Under the pieces are notes generated by a model. It did no database searches and was not told where the DNA came from. It worked only from the letters and a program-made list of their open reading frames with translations. This document shows positions 33,435 through 42,030 of a stretch of DNA of 42,070 nt, one piece after another (position 1 is the first letter of the stretch; each line of letters opens with the position of its first letter). The DNA comes from an uncultured Collinsella sp. (GTDB lineage Bacteria; Actinomycetota; Coriobacteriia; Coriobacteriales; Coriobacteriaceae): the NCBI GenBank assembly GCA_902493985.1, contig CABURR010000013.1:1-42070 (forward strand), read 5' to 3'. Position numbers and translations under genes: made by a program.

Positions 33435-35216
33435 ATGCTGCTTACGCAAACGACAACGCCCGAGGACGTCAAGGCTCTTAATCGTGCCGAGCTCCCGCAG
33501 CTCTGCGACGAGATTCGCCACGCCATCCTCGAAAGCTCCGCCGCCGTCGGCGGGCACGTTGCCCCCAACCTGGGCGTCGTTGAGCTCACGGTCGCGCTCC
33601 ATCGCGTGTTTAACTCCCCCACCGACAAAATTGTCTTTGACGTTTCGCACCAGACCTACGCCCACAAGGCGCTGACCGGGCGCGCGTACACTTATATCGA
33701 TCCGGAGCGTTATGGTGAGGCTTCTGGCTTTGCCAATCCCGACGAGTCCGAGCACGACCTGTTCGCCATGGGGCACACCTCGACCTCGGTGAGCCTGGGC
33801 TGCGGCCTGGCGCACGCTCGTGACCTGGCGGGCGATGCATACAACGTCATCGCCATCATTGGCGACGGCTCGCTTTCGGGCGGCTTGGCGTTTGAGGGCT
33901 TTAACAATGCCGCCGAACTCGATAGCAACCTGATCATCATCGTCAACGATAACGACCAGTCCATTGCCGAGAACCATGGCGGCCTGTATCGCAATCTGGC
34001 CGAGCTGCGCGCCAGCAACGGCACCTGTGAGCGCAACGTTTTCCGCGCGATGGGGCTCGACTACCGCTACTTGGACGCCGGTAACGATGTGTTGGCCCTC
34101 GTCGATGCGTTGCAGGAACTGCGCAATATCGATCATCCCATCGTGCTGCACGTCTCCACCGCCAAGGGCAAGGGCTTTGAGCCAGCCCAAAACGACCCCG
34201 AGCGCTGGCACCACGTGGGTCCGTTTGACATGGCGACCGGCCGCAAGCTCTGCCCGGGCCATCCGAGCGAGCCTGCGCCGCGCACCTATGCCGACATTAC
34301 GGGCGAGGCGCTCGGCGCCGCCATCGAGCGCGATCCGCAGGTCGTGGGCATCACGGCCGCCACGCCCTACATCATGGGCTTTACACCCGAGCTTCGCGCT
34401 GCGGCAGGTAAGCAGTTTGTCGACGTGGGCATTGCCGAGGAGCACGCCGTAACTTTTGCCACCGCGCTTGCGCGCTCGGGCGCCAAGCCAGTCTTTGGTG
34501 TGTACGGCACGTTTTTGCAGCGCGCCTACGACGAGCTGTGGCACGACCTGTGCCTCAACGATGCCCCCGCAACCATCTTGGTGTTTGGCGCATCGATCTT
34601 TGGCACCACATCCGAGACGCACCTCTCGTTCTTCGATATTTCCATGCTGGGCGGACTTCCCAACATGCATTACTTGGCGCCGGCCTGCATGGAGGAATAT
34701 CTGTCCATGCTGAGCTGGTCGCTCGACCACCGCGAGCATCCCGTGGCGATCCGCGTACCGGGCATCGGCCTGGTGAGCCGTCCCGACCTTGCGCCCGCCG
34801 AAGACACCGACTACAGCGCCGTTCGCTACAACGTGGTGCGCCAGGGTCGCGACGTTGTCGTGCTCGCACTTGGCGATTTCTTTGAGCTGGGCGAGCGTGT
34901 GGCAAACCGCTTGGCCGCCGAGTACGGTATCGAGGCTACACTCGTCAACCCGCGCTTTGCAACCGAGCTCGACCGCGAGCTCCTCGACAGCCTTGCCGCC
35001 GAGCATCGCGTTGTCGTCACCCTCGAGGACGGCATCTTGGACGGCGGCTGGGGCGAGCGCGTGGCATGTTATCTGGCCTGCACGCCGCTGCGCACGCGCA
35101 CCTTCGGCATCGCCAAGGGCTTCCCCGACCGCTACGACCCCAACGAACTGCTTGCGCAGAACGGCATGACGGTCGAGAACATGGCCGCCGAAGCCGTAAG
35201 GCTGCTCAACGAGTAA
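33435..35216 (+). CDS. dxs: 1-deoxy-D-xylulose-5-phosphate synthase-like enzyme
   Basis: This is a thiamin diphosphate enzyme related to DXS, which joins pyruvate and glyceraldehyde 3-phosphate for isoprenoid and thiamin synthesis. The product is 593 residues, about 30-50 shorter than standard DXS. The TPP motif GDGSLSGGLAFEGFNNAA and the catalytic-Glu region GIAEEHAVTFA are intact. Several usual motifs differ: DVSHQTYAHK for DVGHQxYPHK, DAGNDV for the common DGHD, and TSETHLSFFD for DGPTHxGxFD. It may be a second DXS or a transketolase-like paralogue with another substrate. A GGAG lies 12 nt before the ATG. It is monocistronic, with a strong terminator, and divergent from the HD gene. Confidence 0.82.
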   Translation: MLLTQTTTPEDVKALNRAELPQLCDEIRHAILESSAAVGGHVAPNLGVVELTVALHRVFNSPTDKIVFDVSHQTYAHKALTGRAYTYIDPERYGEASGFANPDESEHDLFAMGHTSTSVSLGCGLAHARDLAGDAYNVIAIIGDGSLSGGLAFEGFNNAAELDSNLIIIVNDNDQSIAENHGGLYRNLAELRASNGTCERNVFRAMGLDYRYLDAGNDVLALVDALQELRNIDHPIVLHVSTAKGKGFEPAQNDPERWHHVGPFDMATGRKLCPGHPSEPAPRTYADITGEALGAAIERDPQVVGITAATPYIMGFTPELRAAAGKQFVDVGIAEEHAVTFATALARSGAKPVFGVYGTFLQRAYDELWHDLCLNDAPATILVFGASIFGTTSETHLSFFDISMLGGLPNMHYLAPACMEEYLSMLSWSLDHREHPVAIRVPGIGLVSRPDLAPAEDTDYSAVRYNVVRQGRDVVVLALGDFFELGERVANRLAAEYGIEATLVNPRFATELDRELLDSLAAEHRVVVTLEDGILDGGWGERVACYLACTPLRTRTFGIAKGFPDRYDPNELLAQNGMTVENMAAEAVRLLNE

Positions 35217-35217
35217 G

Positions 35218-35260
35218 AAAACCTCCGCAAGGGAAGCGCCCCTGCGGAGGTTTTTATTTT
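35218..35260 (+). terminator. Strong intrinsic terminator of the DXS-like gene
   Basis: AAAACCTCCGCA (35218-35229) pairs with TGCGGAGGTTTT (35243-35254) around a 13-nt loop, ending in TTATTTT. Confidence 0.95.
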
Positions 35261-35270
35261 CCCAACTCAA

Positions 35271-35493
35271 TTGTCTCGATCTGTAACACTTAGAGGACAA
35301 ATCCGCGTCTAACTGTTACAGATCAAGACAAACGTTCTTAGCTCCCGACCTTTGTCTCAATCTGTAACAGATAGAGACCTTCTGACCGTCCAGATGTTAC
35401 AGATTGAGACATTCGAATTCCCCCTGAAGAGAAAATCTCAATCTGTAACAGTTACTCGGCAAAAACGGCTGTAGATGTTACAGATTGAGACAA
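35271..35493. repeat. Array of three 81-bp units, inverted 18-mers at fixed spacing
   Basis: Six copies of an 18-mer alternate in orientation: TTGTCTCGATCTGTAACA at 35271, and its relatives at 35352 and 35433 on one strand; TGTTACAGAT-type copies at 35314, 35395 and 35476 on the other. Every unit is 18 + 25 + 18, with 20 bp between units, so the period is exactly 81. The core TCTCAATCTGTAACA is identical in the four half-sites of units 2 and 3. In unit 1 the fifth core base changes A to G on both arms, keeping the base pair. The 25- and 20-bp spacers differ in sequence. It lies between the DXS-like terminator and the amino-acid transporter promoter. Confidence 0.95.
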
Positions 35494-35527
35494 AGCAGCA
35501 AGGCATGCCACCGCATCGGCCAGAACC

Positions 35528-35554
35528 ACCACAAAGGTGCCTGCCCTTTTTGGT
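35528..35554. repeat. CCTG-loop hairpin repeat, degenerate copy
   Basis: ACCACAAAGG (35528-35537) and CCTTTTTGGT (35545-35554) pair with one mismatch around TGCCTGC. The left arm and loop are nearly identical to the copy after lgt (11882-11910). Confidence 0.7.
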
Positions 35555-35600
35555 AGGCAGAATTACCCATAAGGCAAGTATGTTTCTGAGTTATTTCGTG

Positions 35601-35630
35601 TTGACCCATTTGAGCGCGATAGGGTATAAC
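35601..35630 (+). promoter_or_regulatory. Promoter of the amino-acid ABC transporter operon
   Basis: TTGACC (35601-35606) and TATAAC (35625-35630) are 18 bp apart, 44 bp before the ATG of the binding protein. It is the best sigma-70-type match in the window. Confidence 0.75.
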
Positions 35631-35673
35631 TCTACTCAACCGCTAGGGATTTTATTGAGAAAGGTGTTCTACC

Positions 35674-36669
35674 ATGAGCAAGAACCTCTCCCAGCAGGTC
35701 GTTCTCGACCGCCGCGGCTTCGTTGCCGCCACCTTCGCAACCGTCGCCGGCCTTGGTCTTGCCGGCTGCTCTGACACCAGCGCCGAGGCCGGCAAGGGTT
35801 CTGCCACCGGCTCCTCCAAGGGCTCCGAGGATACCGAGGCTTCCACCACGCTCGACGCCAAGGCATTCGACAAGCTCGTCGACAACGGCCCCAAGGCCGA
35901 TGACGACGCTATCGCCGCCAGCACCTGGGCCACGACCGTCAAGGACGCCGGCGTCTTTAAGATCGGTGGCGTTCAGACCTCCACGCTCTTCTCCCTCCTC
36001 AACGAGAAAGACGGTCAGACCCGCGGCTTCGACGCCGGTATCGCACAGCTTCTGTCCAACTACATTCTGGGCGAGAACAAAGTCGAGATCACCCAGGTGA
36101 CCTCGGACACGCGCGAGTCCGTCCTGCAGAACGGCCAGGTCGACGCCGTCTTTGCCACCTACACCATCACTGACGAGCGCAAGAAGCTCGTCTCCTTTGC
36201 CGGCCCCTACTACTACACCCAGCAGGCCATCCTGGTGCTCGCCGATAACGACGACATCAAGGGCGTCGACGACCTGGCCGACAAGAACGTCGCCGTCCAG
36301 TCCGGCTCCAACGGCCCCGCCATCCTGGAGGAGTTCGCCCCCAAGGCCAGCCAGCAGGAGTTCAAGACCGACGAGGAGGCCCGCCAGGCACTCCAGCAGG
36401 GGCGCGTTGACGCCTACGTCATCGACAACAACATGCAGCAGAGCGCCCTGGTCCGCGAACCCGGTAAGTACAAGATCGCCGGCAAGCCCTTCGGCAGCAA
36501 GGAGCCCTATGGCATCGGCCTGCCGCTCGATTCCGACGGCGTCGCCTTCGTCAACGACTTCCTTAAGAAGATTGAGGACGATGGCACCTGGACCGAGCTG
36601 TGGCAGATCTGCATTGGCGACCGTACGGGCGACACCAATGTTCCCGAGCTGCCCGAGATCGGCGCCTAG
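35674..36669 (+). CDS. Amino-acid ABC transporter substrate-binding lipoprotein
   Basis: This is a polar amino-acid binding protein of SBP family 3, probably for glutamate or a similar acidic/polar amino acid. The product is 331 residues. The signal sequence has DRRGF (a possible twin-arginine start) and the lipobox LAGC at about residue 32, so Lgt would lipidate it. A Ser/Thr/Glu-rich linker of about 35 residues follows. Domain landmarks are GFDAGIAQLLSNYIL, VDAVFATYTITDERKKLVSFAGPYYYTQQAI, and DLADKNVAVQSGSNG. AAAGGTG precedes the ATG. It is first in an operon with two permeases and an ATPase, with a terminator-like hairpin directly after it. Confidence 0.93.
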   Translation: MSKNLSQQVVLDRRGFVAATFATVAGLGLAGCSDTSAEAGKGSATGSSKGSEDTEASTTLDAKAFDKLVDNGPKADDDAIAASTWATTVKDAGVFKIGGVQTSTLFSLLNEKDGQTRGFDAGIAQLLSNYILGENKVEITQVTSDTRESVLQNGQVDAVFATYTITDERKKLVSFAGPYYYTQQAILVLADNDDIKGVDDLADKNVAVQSGSNGPAILEEFAPKASQQEFKTDEEARQALQQGRVDAYVIDNNMQQSALVREPGKYKIAGKPFGSKEPYGIGLPLDSDGVAFVNDFLKKIEDDGTWTELWQICIGDRTGDTNVPELPEIGA

Positions 36670-36757
36670 ACAGCGAGCCTGGTAACGGCCGTTGCGAAAC
36701 CATACGGAAACGCACGATGCGCTTTATTGCGCTAAACTGTTTCCTCACTGAGTTGTC

Positions 36758-36787
36758 GGGGCTTCCGTACACGCGGGAGCCCCTTTC
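36758..36787 (+). terminator. Intra-operon attenuator/terminator
   Basis: GGGGCTTCCG (36758-36767) pairs with CGGGAGCCCC (36774-36783), including one T-G pair, around a 6-nt loop, then TTTCCTT. It lies between the binding-protein gene and the first permease and would raise binding protein relative to permease. Confidence 0.7.
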
Positions 36788-36807
36788 CTTACCGGCGGGA
36801 GGTCCGC

Positions 36808-37467
36808 ATGAGTCTCTCCGAGCTCTGGTCGCTCTATGGCCAGAACTATATCGACGCGCTGCTCGCAACCTGGGGCATGACGCTTGAGTCGTTTGCCATC
36901 GCCATGGTGCTGGCCGTCGCCGTCACCGTGATGCGCGTGTCACCGCTCAAGCCGCTGCGCGTCTTTGGCGACCTGTATGTCCAGGTCTTCCGTAACATCC
37001 CCGGCATCGCGCTGCTTATCATCGTCGTCTACGCGCTGCCGCCGCTCAAGGTCGTCCTGCCCTACCGCACCTGCGTTATCGTCGCCACGGTCCTTTTGGG
37101 CTCGGCCTTTGGCTCCGAGAACTTTATGAGCGGTATCAACACTGTTGGCGTCGGTCAGGTCGAAGCCGCACGTTCGCTCGGCATGAGCTTTAACCGCATC
37201 CTCGCCAAGATCGTGATTCCACAGGCGCTGCGTTCGAGCGTGCTGCCCATGACCAACCTCTTTATCGCCGTCATGCTCACCACCGCCTTGGGCAGCCAGG
37301 TGCCGCTTAAGCCGCAAGAGCTTACCGGCGTGGTGAGCTATATCAACACGCGCTCGCTCGGCGGCGTCGCCGCGTTCTTTATCTCGGCGCTCGGCTACCT
37401 GGGCACGGCCTTTGTGGTGAGCCACATTGGCAACTACATCGATAAGAAGGTGAGGATCCTCCGATGA
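36808..37467 (+). CDS. Amino-acid ABC transporter permease (GluC-like)
   Basis: The product is 219 residues with about five membrane segments, typical of HisM/GluC-type permeases. The coupling-loop EAA motif reads EAARSLGMSFNRILAKIVIPQALR at about residues 118-141, where the ATPase docks. The opening YIDALLATWGMTLESFAIAMVLA is the usual start of such permeases. GGAGGT precedes the ATG. The stop overlaps the next start by 4 nt (ATGA), so translation is coupled. Confidence 0.93.
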   Translation: MSLSELWSLYGQNYIDALLATWGMTLESFAIAMVLAVAVTVMRVSPLKPLRVFGDLYVQVFRNIPGIALLIIVVYALPPLKVVLPYRTCVIVATVLLGSAFGSENFMSGINTVGVGQVEAARSLGMSFNRILAKIVIPQALRSSVLPMTNLFIAVMLTTALGSQVPLKPQELTGVVSYINTRSLGGVAAFFISALGYLGTAFVVSHIGNYIDKKVRILR

Positions 37468-38297
37468 GCAAGCATTCCTCCCCTGCACTTACCATGCGCG
37501 ATGCGCTCTACGAGGCTCCCGGCCCCAAGATGCGCGCCAAGATTCGCATCGGCACCGCCATCTCGCTTGTTGCCGTCGCCGCGCTCGTCGTCCTCGTGTT
37601 GCAGCGCTTTTATGTGACCGGCCAGCTTTCGGTCCACTATTGGTATTTCTTTACGCACCTCACCACCTGGAAGTTCCTGCTTGCCGGCTTTGAGGGCACC
37701 GTTAAAGTCGCGCTCACCGCCGGCGCCATCGCGCTGGTGCTGGGCTTGGCCCTTATGCTCGGCCGCACCAGCGACATTAAGCCGCTGCAGTTGGTCTGCC
37801 GCGTGCTCACCGACTTCTTCCGCGGCGTGCCGAGCCTGCTGTTCATTTACTTCTTCTTTTTGGTGCTGCCTCAGTACAAGATTGCGCTGCCGTCGTTTTG
37901 GATGCTCACGCTTCCCGTCGCGCTCGCTGCAGCTGGCGTACTCGCCGAGATCTTCCGCGCCGGCGTCAACGCCGTGCCGCGCGGCCAGGTTGAGGCCGCC
38001 CAGGCACTCGGTCTCTCCAAAGCTAAAATCACCTTTAAAATCGTGTTGCCGCAGGCCATTCGGTTTATCATTCCGTCGTTGATTTCGCAGCTTGTGGTCG
38101 TAGTCAAAGACACCACCGTCGCCTACGTTGTGAGCTATCCCGACCTCATGCAAAACGCCCGCGTGCTCATTACCAACTACGACGCTCTCGTGTCGGTCTA
38201 CCTGGTAATCGCGGTTATCTACATCCTCATCAACGTCGCGATTAACAAGGCCGCTGTCTACGTTTCGCACAAGACCGGCGCGACCATCATCCGCTAA
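37464..38297 (+). CDS. Amino-acid ABC transporter permease (GluD-like)
   Basis: The product is 277 residues, longer than its partner through a basic cytoplasmic N-terminal region of about 30 residues and an extra membrane segment. EAA motif: EAAQALGLSKAKITFKIVLPQAIR. The stretch GTVKVALTAGAIALVLGLALMLGR opens the core. Together with the preceding permease it should form a heterodimeric channel. The start overlaps the previous stop by 4 nt; it is followed after 36 bp by the ATPase gene. Confidence 0.93.
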   Translation: MSKHSSPALTMRDALYEAPGPKMRAKIRIGTAISLVAVAALVVLVLQRFYVTGQLSVHYWYFFTHLTTWKFLLAGFEGTVKVALTAGAIALVLGLALMLGRTSDIKPLQLVCRVLTDFFRGVPSLLFIYFFFLVLPQYKIALPSFWMLTLPVALAAAGVLAEIFRAGVNAVPRGQVEAAQALGLSKAKITFKIVLPQAIRFIIPSLISQLVVVVKDTTVAYVVSYPDLMQNARVLITNYDALVSVYLVIAVIYILINVAINKAAVYVSHKTGATIIR

Positions 38298-38333
38298 CGC
38301 TTTACCATTTCGAGTCATAAGGAGCCGAGCACC

Positions 38334-39098
<765 letters not shown>

Positions 39099-39185
39099 CC
39101 CAATTGCCGCGCGGGACAAATTCATCACCAGCGTTTGCCCCGCGCACCCCTGTGCCATGTCCACCCGGATTCGAAAGCAACACCA

Positions 39186-39995
39186 ATGATCGGAACACGT
39201 ACTTCCTCGTCCTATACCCCGCATGTCGACGTCGCCCCCGCCGACCGTCCGCTCATCCTCGTCGCGCCGCGCTGGGAAGAGGCAGAGCCGTTTTTAACCG
39301 AGATGCTCTCCCCCAACGAGGAAATCGCAAGTGTCTTTGTCGATGCCATCCTTGCCGCTGGCGGCCTGCCGCTGCAGATGTCCATCACCGAGGACATTGA
39401 GGTCATCCGTCATTACGTCGATATCGCCGACGGCATCGCCATTCCCGGCGGCCCCGATGTCAATCCCAAACGTTGGGGCGATGATCGACCCTACGACCCC
39501 ACCCTCTGCTGCGAGATTCGCGACCGTTTTGAGTTTAAGCTGGTTAACGAGGTGCTTCGCGCCAAGAAGCCGCTCTTTACCACCTGCCGAGGCACTCAGC
39601 TGCTCAATGTCGCCACCGGTGGCACCCTGTGCATGGACGTGCCGAGCCTGGGTGCTCGCGAGGGCCGCACGCAGTGGCGCCACACCCACGTGCTCAACGA
39701 TCCCGCGCATCCCGTCGAGGTCGTGCCGGGCTCGCTGCTGGAGCGCGCGGTTGGCGGGCACAGGCTGATCCAGACCAACTCCGCACATCACTGCTGCGTC
39801 GATCGTCTGGGTAAAAGCACGCGCTTGGTCGCCAAGGCAACCGATGGCGTTCCCGAGTGCATCGAAGTCGAAGGCCAGCCGTTCTGCCTGGGCGTGCAAT
39901 GGCATCCCGAGTACACCTGGCAGACGCTCGAGACCGACTTTAACCTGTGGAAGTCGTTTGTCGAGGCAGCGGCAAAGGTAAAGAAGGCCCGTTAG
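39186..39995 (+). CDS. Class I glutamine amidotransferase-like hydrolase (peptidase C26, gamma-Glu type)
   Basis: The product is 269 residues, related to PuuD-type gamma-glutamyl-GABA hydrolases. The catalytic Cys is in FTTCRGTQLLNVATGG, the catalytic His/Glu pair in GVQWHPEYT, and IAIPGGPDVNPKRWG is the usual early loop. Such enzymes release glutamate from gamma-glutamyl compounds. Placed after a polar amino-acid importer, it may process imported gamma-glutamyl substrates or modify intake products; this link is inference. The ATG at 39186 is chosen over one 17 codons upstream because the family begins near it; neither has a strong ribosome site. Confidence 0.9.
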   Translation: MIGTRTSSSYTPHVDVAPADRPLILVAPRWEEAEPFLTEMLSPNEEIASVFVDAILAAGGLPLQMSITEDIEVIRHYVDIADGIAIPGGPDVNPKRWGDDRPYDPTLCCEIRDRFEFKLVNEVLRAKKPLFTTCRGTQLLNVATGGTLCMDVPSLGAREGRTQWRHTHVLNDPAHPVEVVPGSLLERAVGGHRLIQTNSAHHCCVDRLGKSTRLVAKATDGVPECIEVEGQPFCLGVQWHPEYTWQTLETDFNLWKSFVEAAAKVKKAR

Positions 39996-40032
39996 CTCGC
40001 GAATCACTCAGGTTAAAGCCTCCTAAGCCAGA

Positions 40033-40064
40033 GGGGGCGGACACCAGCCACGGTGCCCGCCCCC
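40033..40064 (+). terminator. Terminator after the C26 hydrolase
   Basis: GGGGGCGG (40033-40040) and CCGCCCCC (40057-40064), extended inward by CAC/GTG past one mismatch, form the stem; CTATATTTGG follows. It separates the transporter region from the lower-GC segment to the right. Confidence 0.75.
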
Positions 40065-40105
40065 CTATATTTGGTATGCTCGGTATGATCATCCCTCACA
40101 AACAA

Positions 40106-40924
40106 TCAAAGAAATCTCGACCGCAATCGGTCTACAGTAAAGCAAATGGCAAAAACGCTTGCTACGTTTATTAGGCAGTCAATTAGAATCGAAATGCATT
40201 GACTATTCCCCAACGGGGTCACGCCACAAATCCACATGAGCATCGAGGCTGGAAGCGGAAGCATGGGAATGGCCCCGAGCTGTATGTAGACCGCTACGAC
40301 GTTGACAAGCAGCAGCATGCCAATAGGACCGAAGCCGGACCCAAAATAGGAAACAGCGATCACGCAAGAGACCACGTATGCAAGGCAGACGACACTCGCC
40401 AGAAGAAGTCGATAGCAAAATATATTCAGGTTGAAATACTGCTGAGCATCCAAAACGATTACGCAGTTAAGACAGTACAAAACGACACTCGACAAGATAA
40501 ACGCGCCCAAAAGGGCAAAAGAAGACAGCGCCACTCGCGCAACGATAGCGCACACACGCTTCCCTCCCCGAGCTTCCGACAATCCCCAGGGTTCCTCAAT
40601 AAAGCCCGAACTGACAAAGCGAGGCACAATGCAAGCCGCGATGAACGGAAAGAACAATGCATGAGCCAACGGGGCTACGTTGAACAGCAGACCGCGAAAA
40701 ACCTCTGCATTACCAAATAGAAGGACATCCTCTGCCGATAGCCGAAGCGTCGGGTCTGGGAAAAAGCCCAAGAAACTGTTCTCACGGAGGCTACAGAACC
40801 ACATCGGGAAAGAATTAAGCTGCAATACCACCATGCACGCATAAATTACCAGGATTAAGGCGTACGTCCATTTGCTCACATGCTTCAATTCTGAATGAAG
40901 GAATCTTCTAGTCTGACGAGCCAT
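40106..40924 (-). CDS. ABC-2-like multi-pass membrane protein
   Basis: The product is 272 residues with six predicted membrane segments. The general plan (a cytoplasmic N-terminus with RRFLHSELKHVSKWTYALILVIY, then a loop with a Phe/Pro-rich stretch, then five closely spaced helices) resembles permease subunits of ABC-2 exporters such as those giving immunity to lantibiotics. No sequence motif proves it. The start ATG at 40924 has GGGGGTG upstream; a GTG 6 codons earlier is less likely. It overlaps the upstream gene stop by 17 nt, so the two are translated together. Codon use and base composition are AT-richer than the rest of the window, suggesting transfer. Confidence 0.7.
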   Translation of the reverse strand: MARQTRRFLHSELKHVSKWTYALILVIYACMVVLQLNSFPMWFCSLRENSFLGFFPDPTLRLSAEDVLLFGNAEVFRGLLFNVAPLAHALFFPFIAACIVPRFVSSGFIEEPWGLSEARGGKRVCAIVARVALSSFALLGAFILSSVVLYCLNCVIVLDAQQYFNLNIFCYRLLLASVVCLAYVVSCVIAVSYFGSGFGPIGMLLLVNVVAVYIQLGAIPMLPLPASMLMWICGVTPLGNSQCISILIDCLINVASVFAICFTVDRLRSRFL

Positions 40925-41333
40925 TGAGCACACCCCCAGCACGAAAGCTCACGAGAGCGTAAATCAATACCGATAGACAGCTGGCTGCCACGCCATATCC
41001 CAGAAGTGTCAGCTGACCCATATCGCTATACCCAAAGGCACATCCGACTCCAAGGTACGGCCCCGGAAGAAAGAAGATCCATCGCAAGGACGGTATGGGC
41101 ATCTGAAGGTAAGTTCCGTAGAGCGTCAAGCTCATGACAAATCCGATTATTACCACAGCCCCGCTAAATACGGCGCTGCCTGTAATCCGATAGATGGTCG
41201 TCGTCTCCAACGCAACCGATATCACCAATACGGCGTTGACTATCATTGCAGGCAAAAATACAGTTAGCATGTCGTGCGAGTAGTTATGCCCTCCACGTAT
41301 TATGGCTATTGCAAAAAGAAGAATCAGAACCAC
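40908..41333 (-). pseudogene. Membrane protein gene truncated at its 5' end by the IS element
   Basis: The 141-residue frame has four membrane segments (from LTVFLPAMIVNAVLVISVAL to LLGYGVAASCLSVLIYALVSF) and looks like the C-terminal half of a second ABC-2-like permease, normally about 240-260 residues. Its only start (GTG at 41333) lies inside the terminal hairpin of the IS200/IS605-type element, has no ribosome site, and the frame simply runs on into the element. The expected ATPase partner is not in the window. I infer that the insertion removed the 5' half or separated it beyond 42030. Confidence 0.6.
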
Positions 41334-42030
41334 CCTTAAAAAGGGTGGTTTGCTCTTAGGGTATAACCCACGGGCCCCGGGCTCGCGTCTAAAGGCGCGG
41401 GCCCGGACTTCGTCCAGGCCTAGTGCATCTTGACCCGTGGCGCGCCGGTCGAACCGGCGGGATCACCCCCTCTTGAAGGGGTCCTCGTACTCCTTCACGC
41501 TCAGCTTGTCCAGCGCGATGTCGTGGGACTCCTGCTCCCTGATGTACTTGGCGATCGTCGCCTCGTTCAGGCCGACGGTGGACACGTAGTAGCCCTCCGC
41601 CCAGAACTTCCTGTTGCCGAACTTGTACTTGAGGTCGGCGTGCCTGTCGAATATCATCAGCGAGCTCTTCCCCTTCAGGTAGCCCATGACGCTCGCGACG
41701 CTGTACTTCGGCGGGATCGCCAGCAGCACGTGCACGTGGTCGGGCATCAGGTGCCCCTCGATTATCTCGATCCCCTTGTACTCGCACAGCTTCCTGAGGA
41801 TCTCCCCTATGTCGCTCCTGATTTGGTTGTAGATCACTTTGCGCCTATACTTCGGCGTGAACACGATGTGGTACTTGCACATCCACTTCGTGTGGGAAAG
41901 GCTGTAGGCCTTCTGGGCCATGGCGACCACCCCTTCGACTCGAATTCTTGACGGCCTGAACAATCGTCAATATCGGTCGGAGGGGTGGCTTTGTAAAGCC
42001 GTTTGTCTCCACCCGCGTAGCGGGTGGTTT
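41328..42030 (-). mobile_element. IS200/IS605-family insertion sequence (tnpA only)
   Basis: A single Y1 transposase gene is flanked by subterminal hairpins. The right end, downstream of tnpA, is the perfect hairpin AACCACCCTT-AAA-AAGGGTGGTT (41328-41350). The left end, upstream of tnpA, is CCACCCGC-GTA-GCGGGTGG (42009-42027), preceded on the minus strand by TTTAAA. Both ends share AACCACCC/GGGTGG. This fits the family, which has no inverted terminal repeats and no target duplication. Exact cleavage points are not resolved; further hairpins at 42034-42054 and 42055-42066 may belong to the left end or the flank. Confidence 0.85.
41463..41921 (-). CDS. tnpA: IS200/IS605 family Y1 transposase
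   Basis: The product is 152 residues, normal for TnpA. The fold markers are WMCKYHIVFTPKYRRKVIY near the start, the HUH metal motif in HLMPDHVHVLL (His-Val-His), and the catalytic tyrosine in ATIAKYIREQESHD near residue 130. TnpA cuts and rejoins single-stranded DNA at sites next to the end hairpins. The ATG at 41921 has AAGGGGTGG upstream; a longer frame from farther up lacks this. It appears intact, so the element could be active. No tnpB is present in the window. Confidence 0.95.
   Translation of the reverse strand: MAQKAYSLSHTKWMCKYHIVFTPKYRRKVIYNQIRSDIGEILRKLCEYKGIEIIEGHLMPDHVHVLLAIPPKYSVASVMGYLKGKSSLMIFDRHADLKYKFGNRKFWAEGYYVSTVGLNEATIAKYIREQESHDIALDKLSVKEYEDPFKRG

Noticed and set aside
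33339..35300. A 653-codon minus-strand frame opposite the DXS-like gene
   Set aside because: The plus strand encodes clear TPP-enzyme motifs; the antisense frame has no domain and covers the terminator.
35271..35493. CRISPR array
   Set aside because: Repeats alternate in orientation, spacers are 25 and 20 bp, only six half-repeats exist, and no cas gene is in the window.
41334..41462. Native 5' part of the truncated membrane gene continuing through the IS end
   Set aside because: The frame is open there, but the translation is Arg/Pro-rich with no membrane character and it overlaps the IS hairpin.
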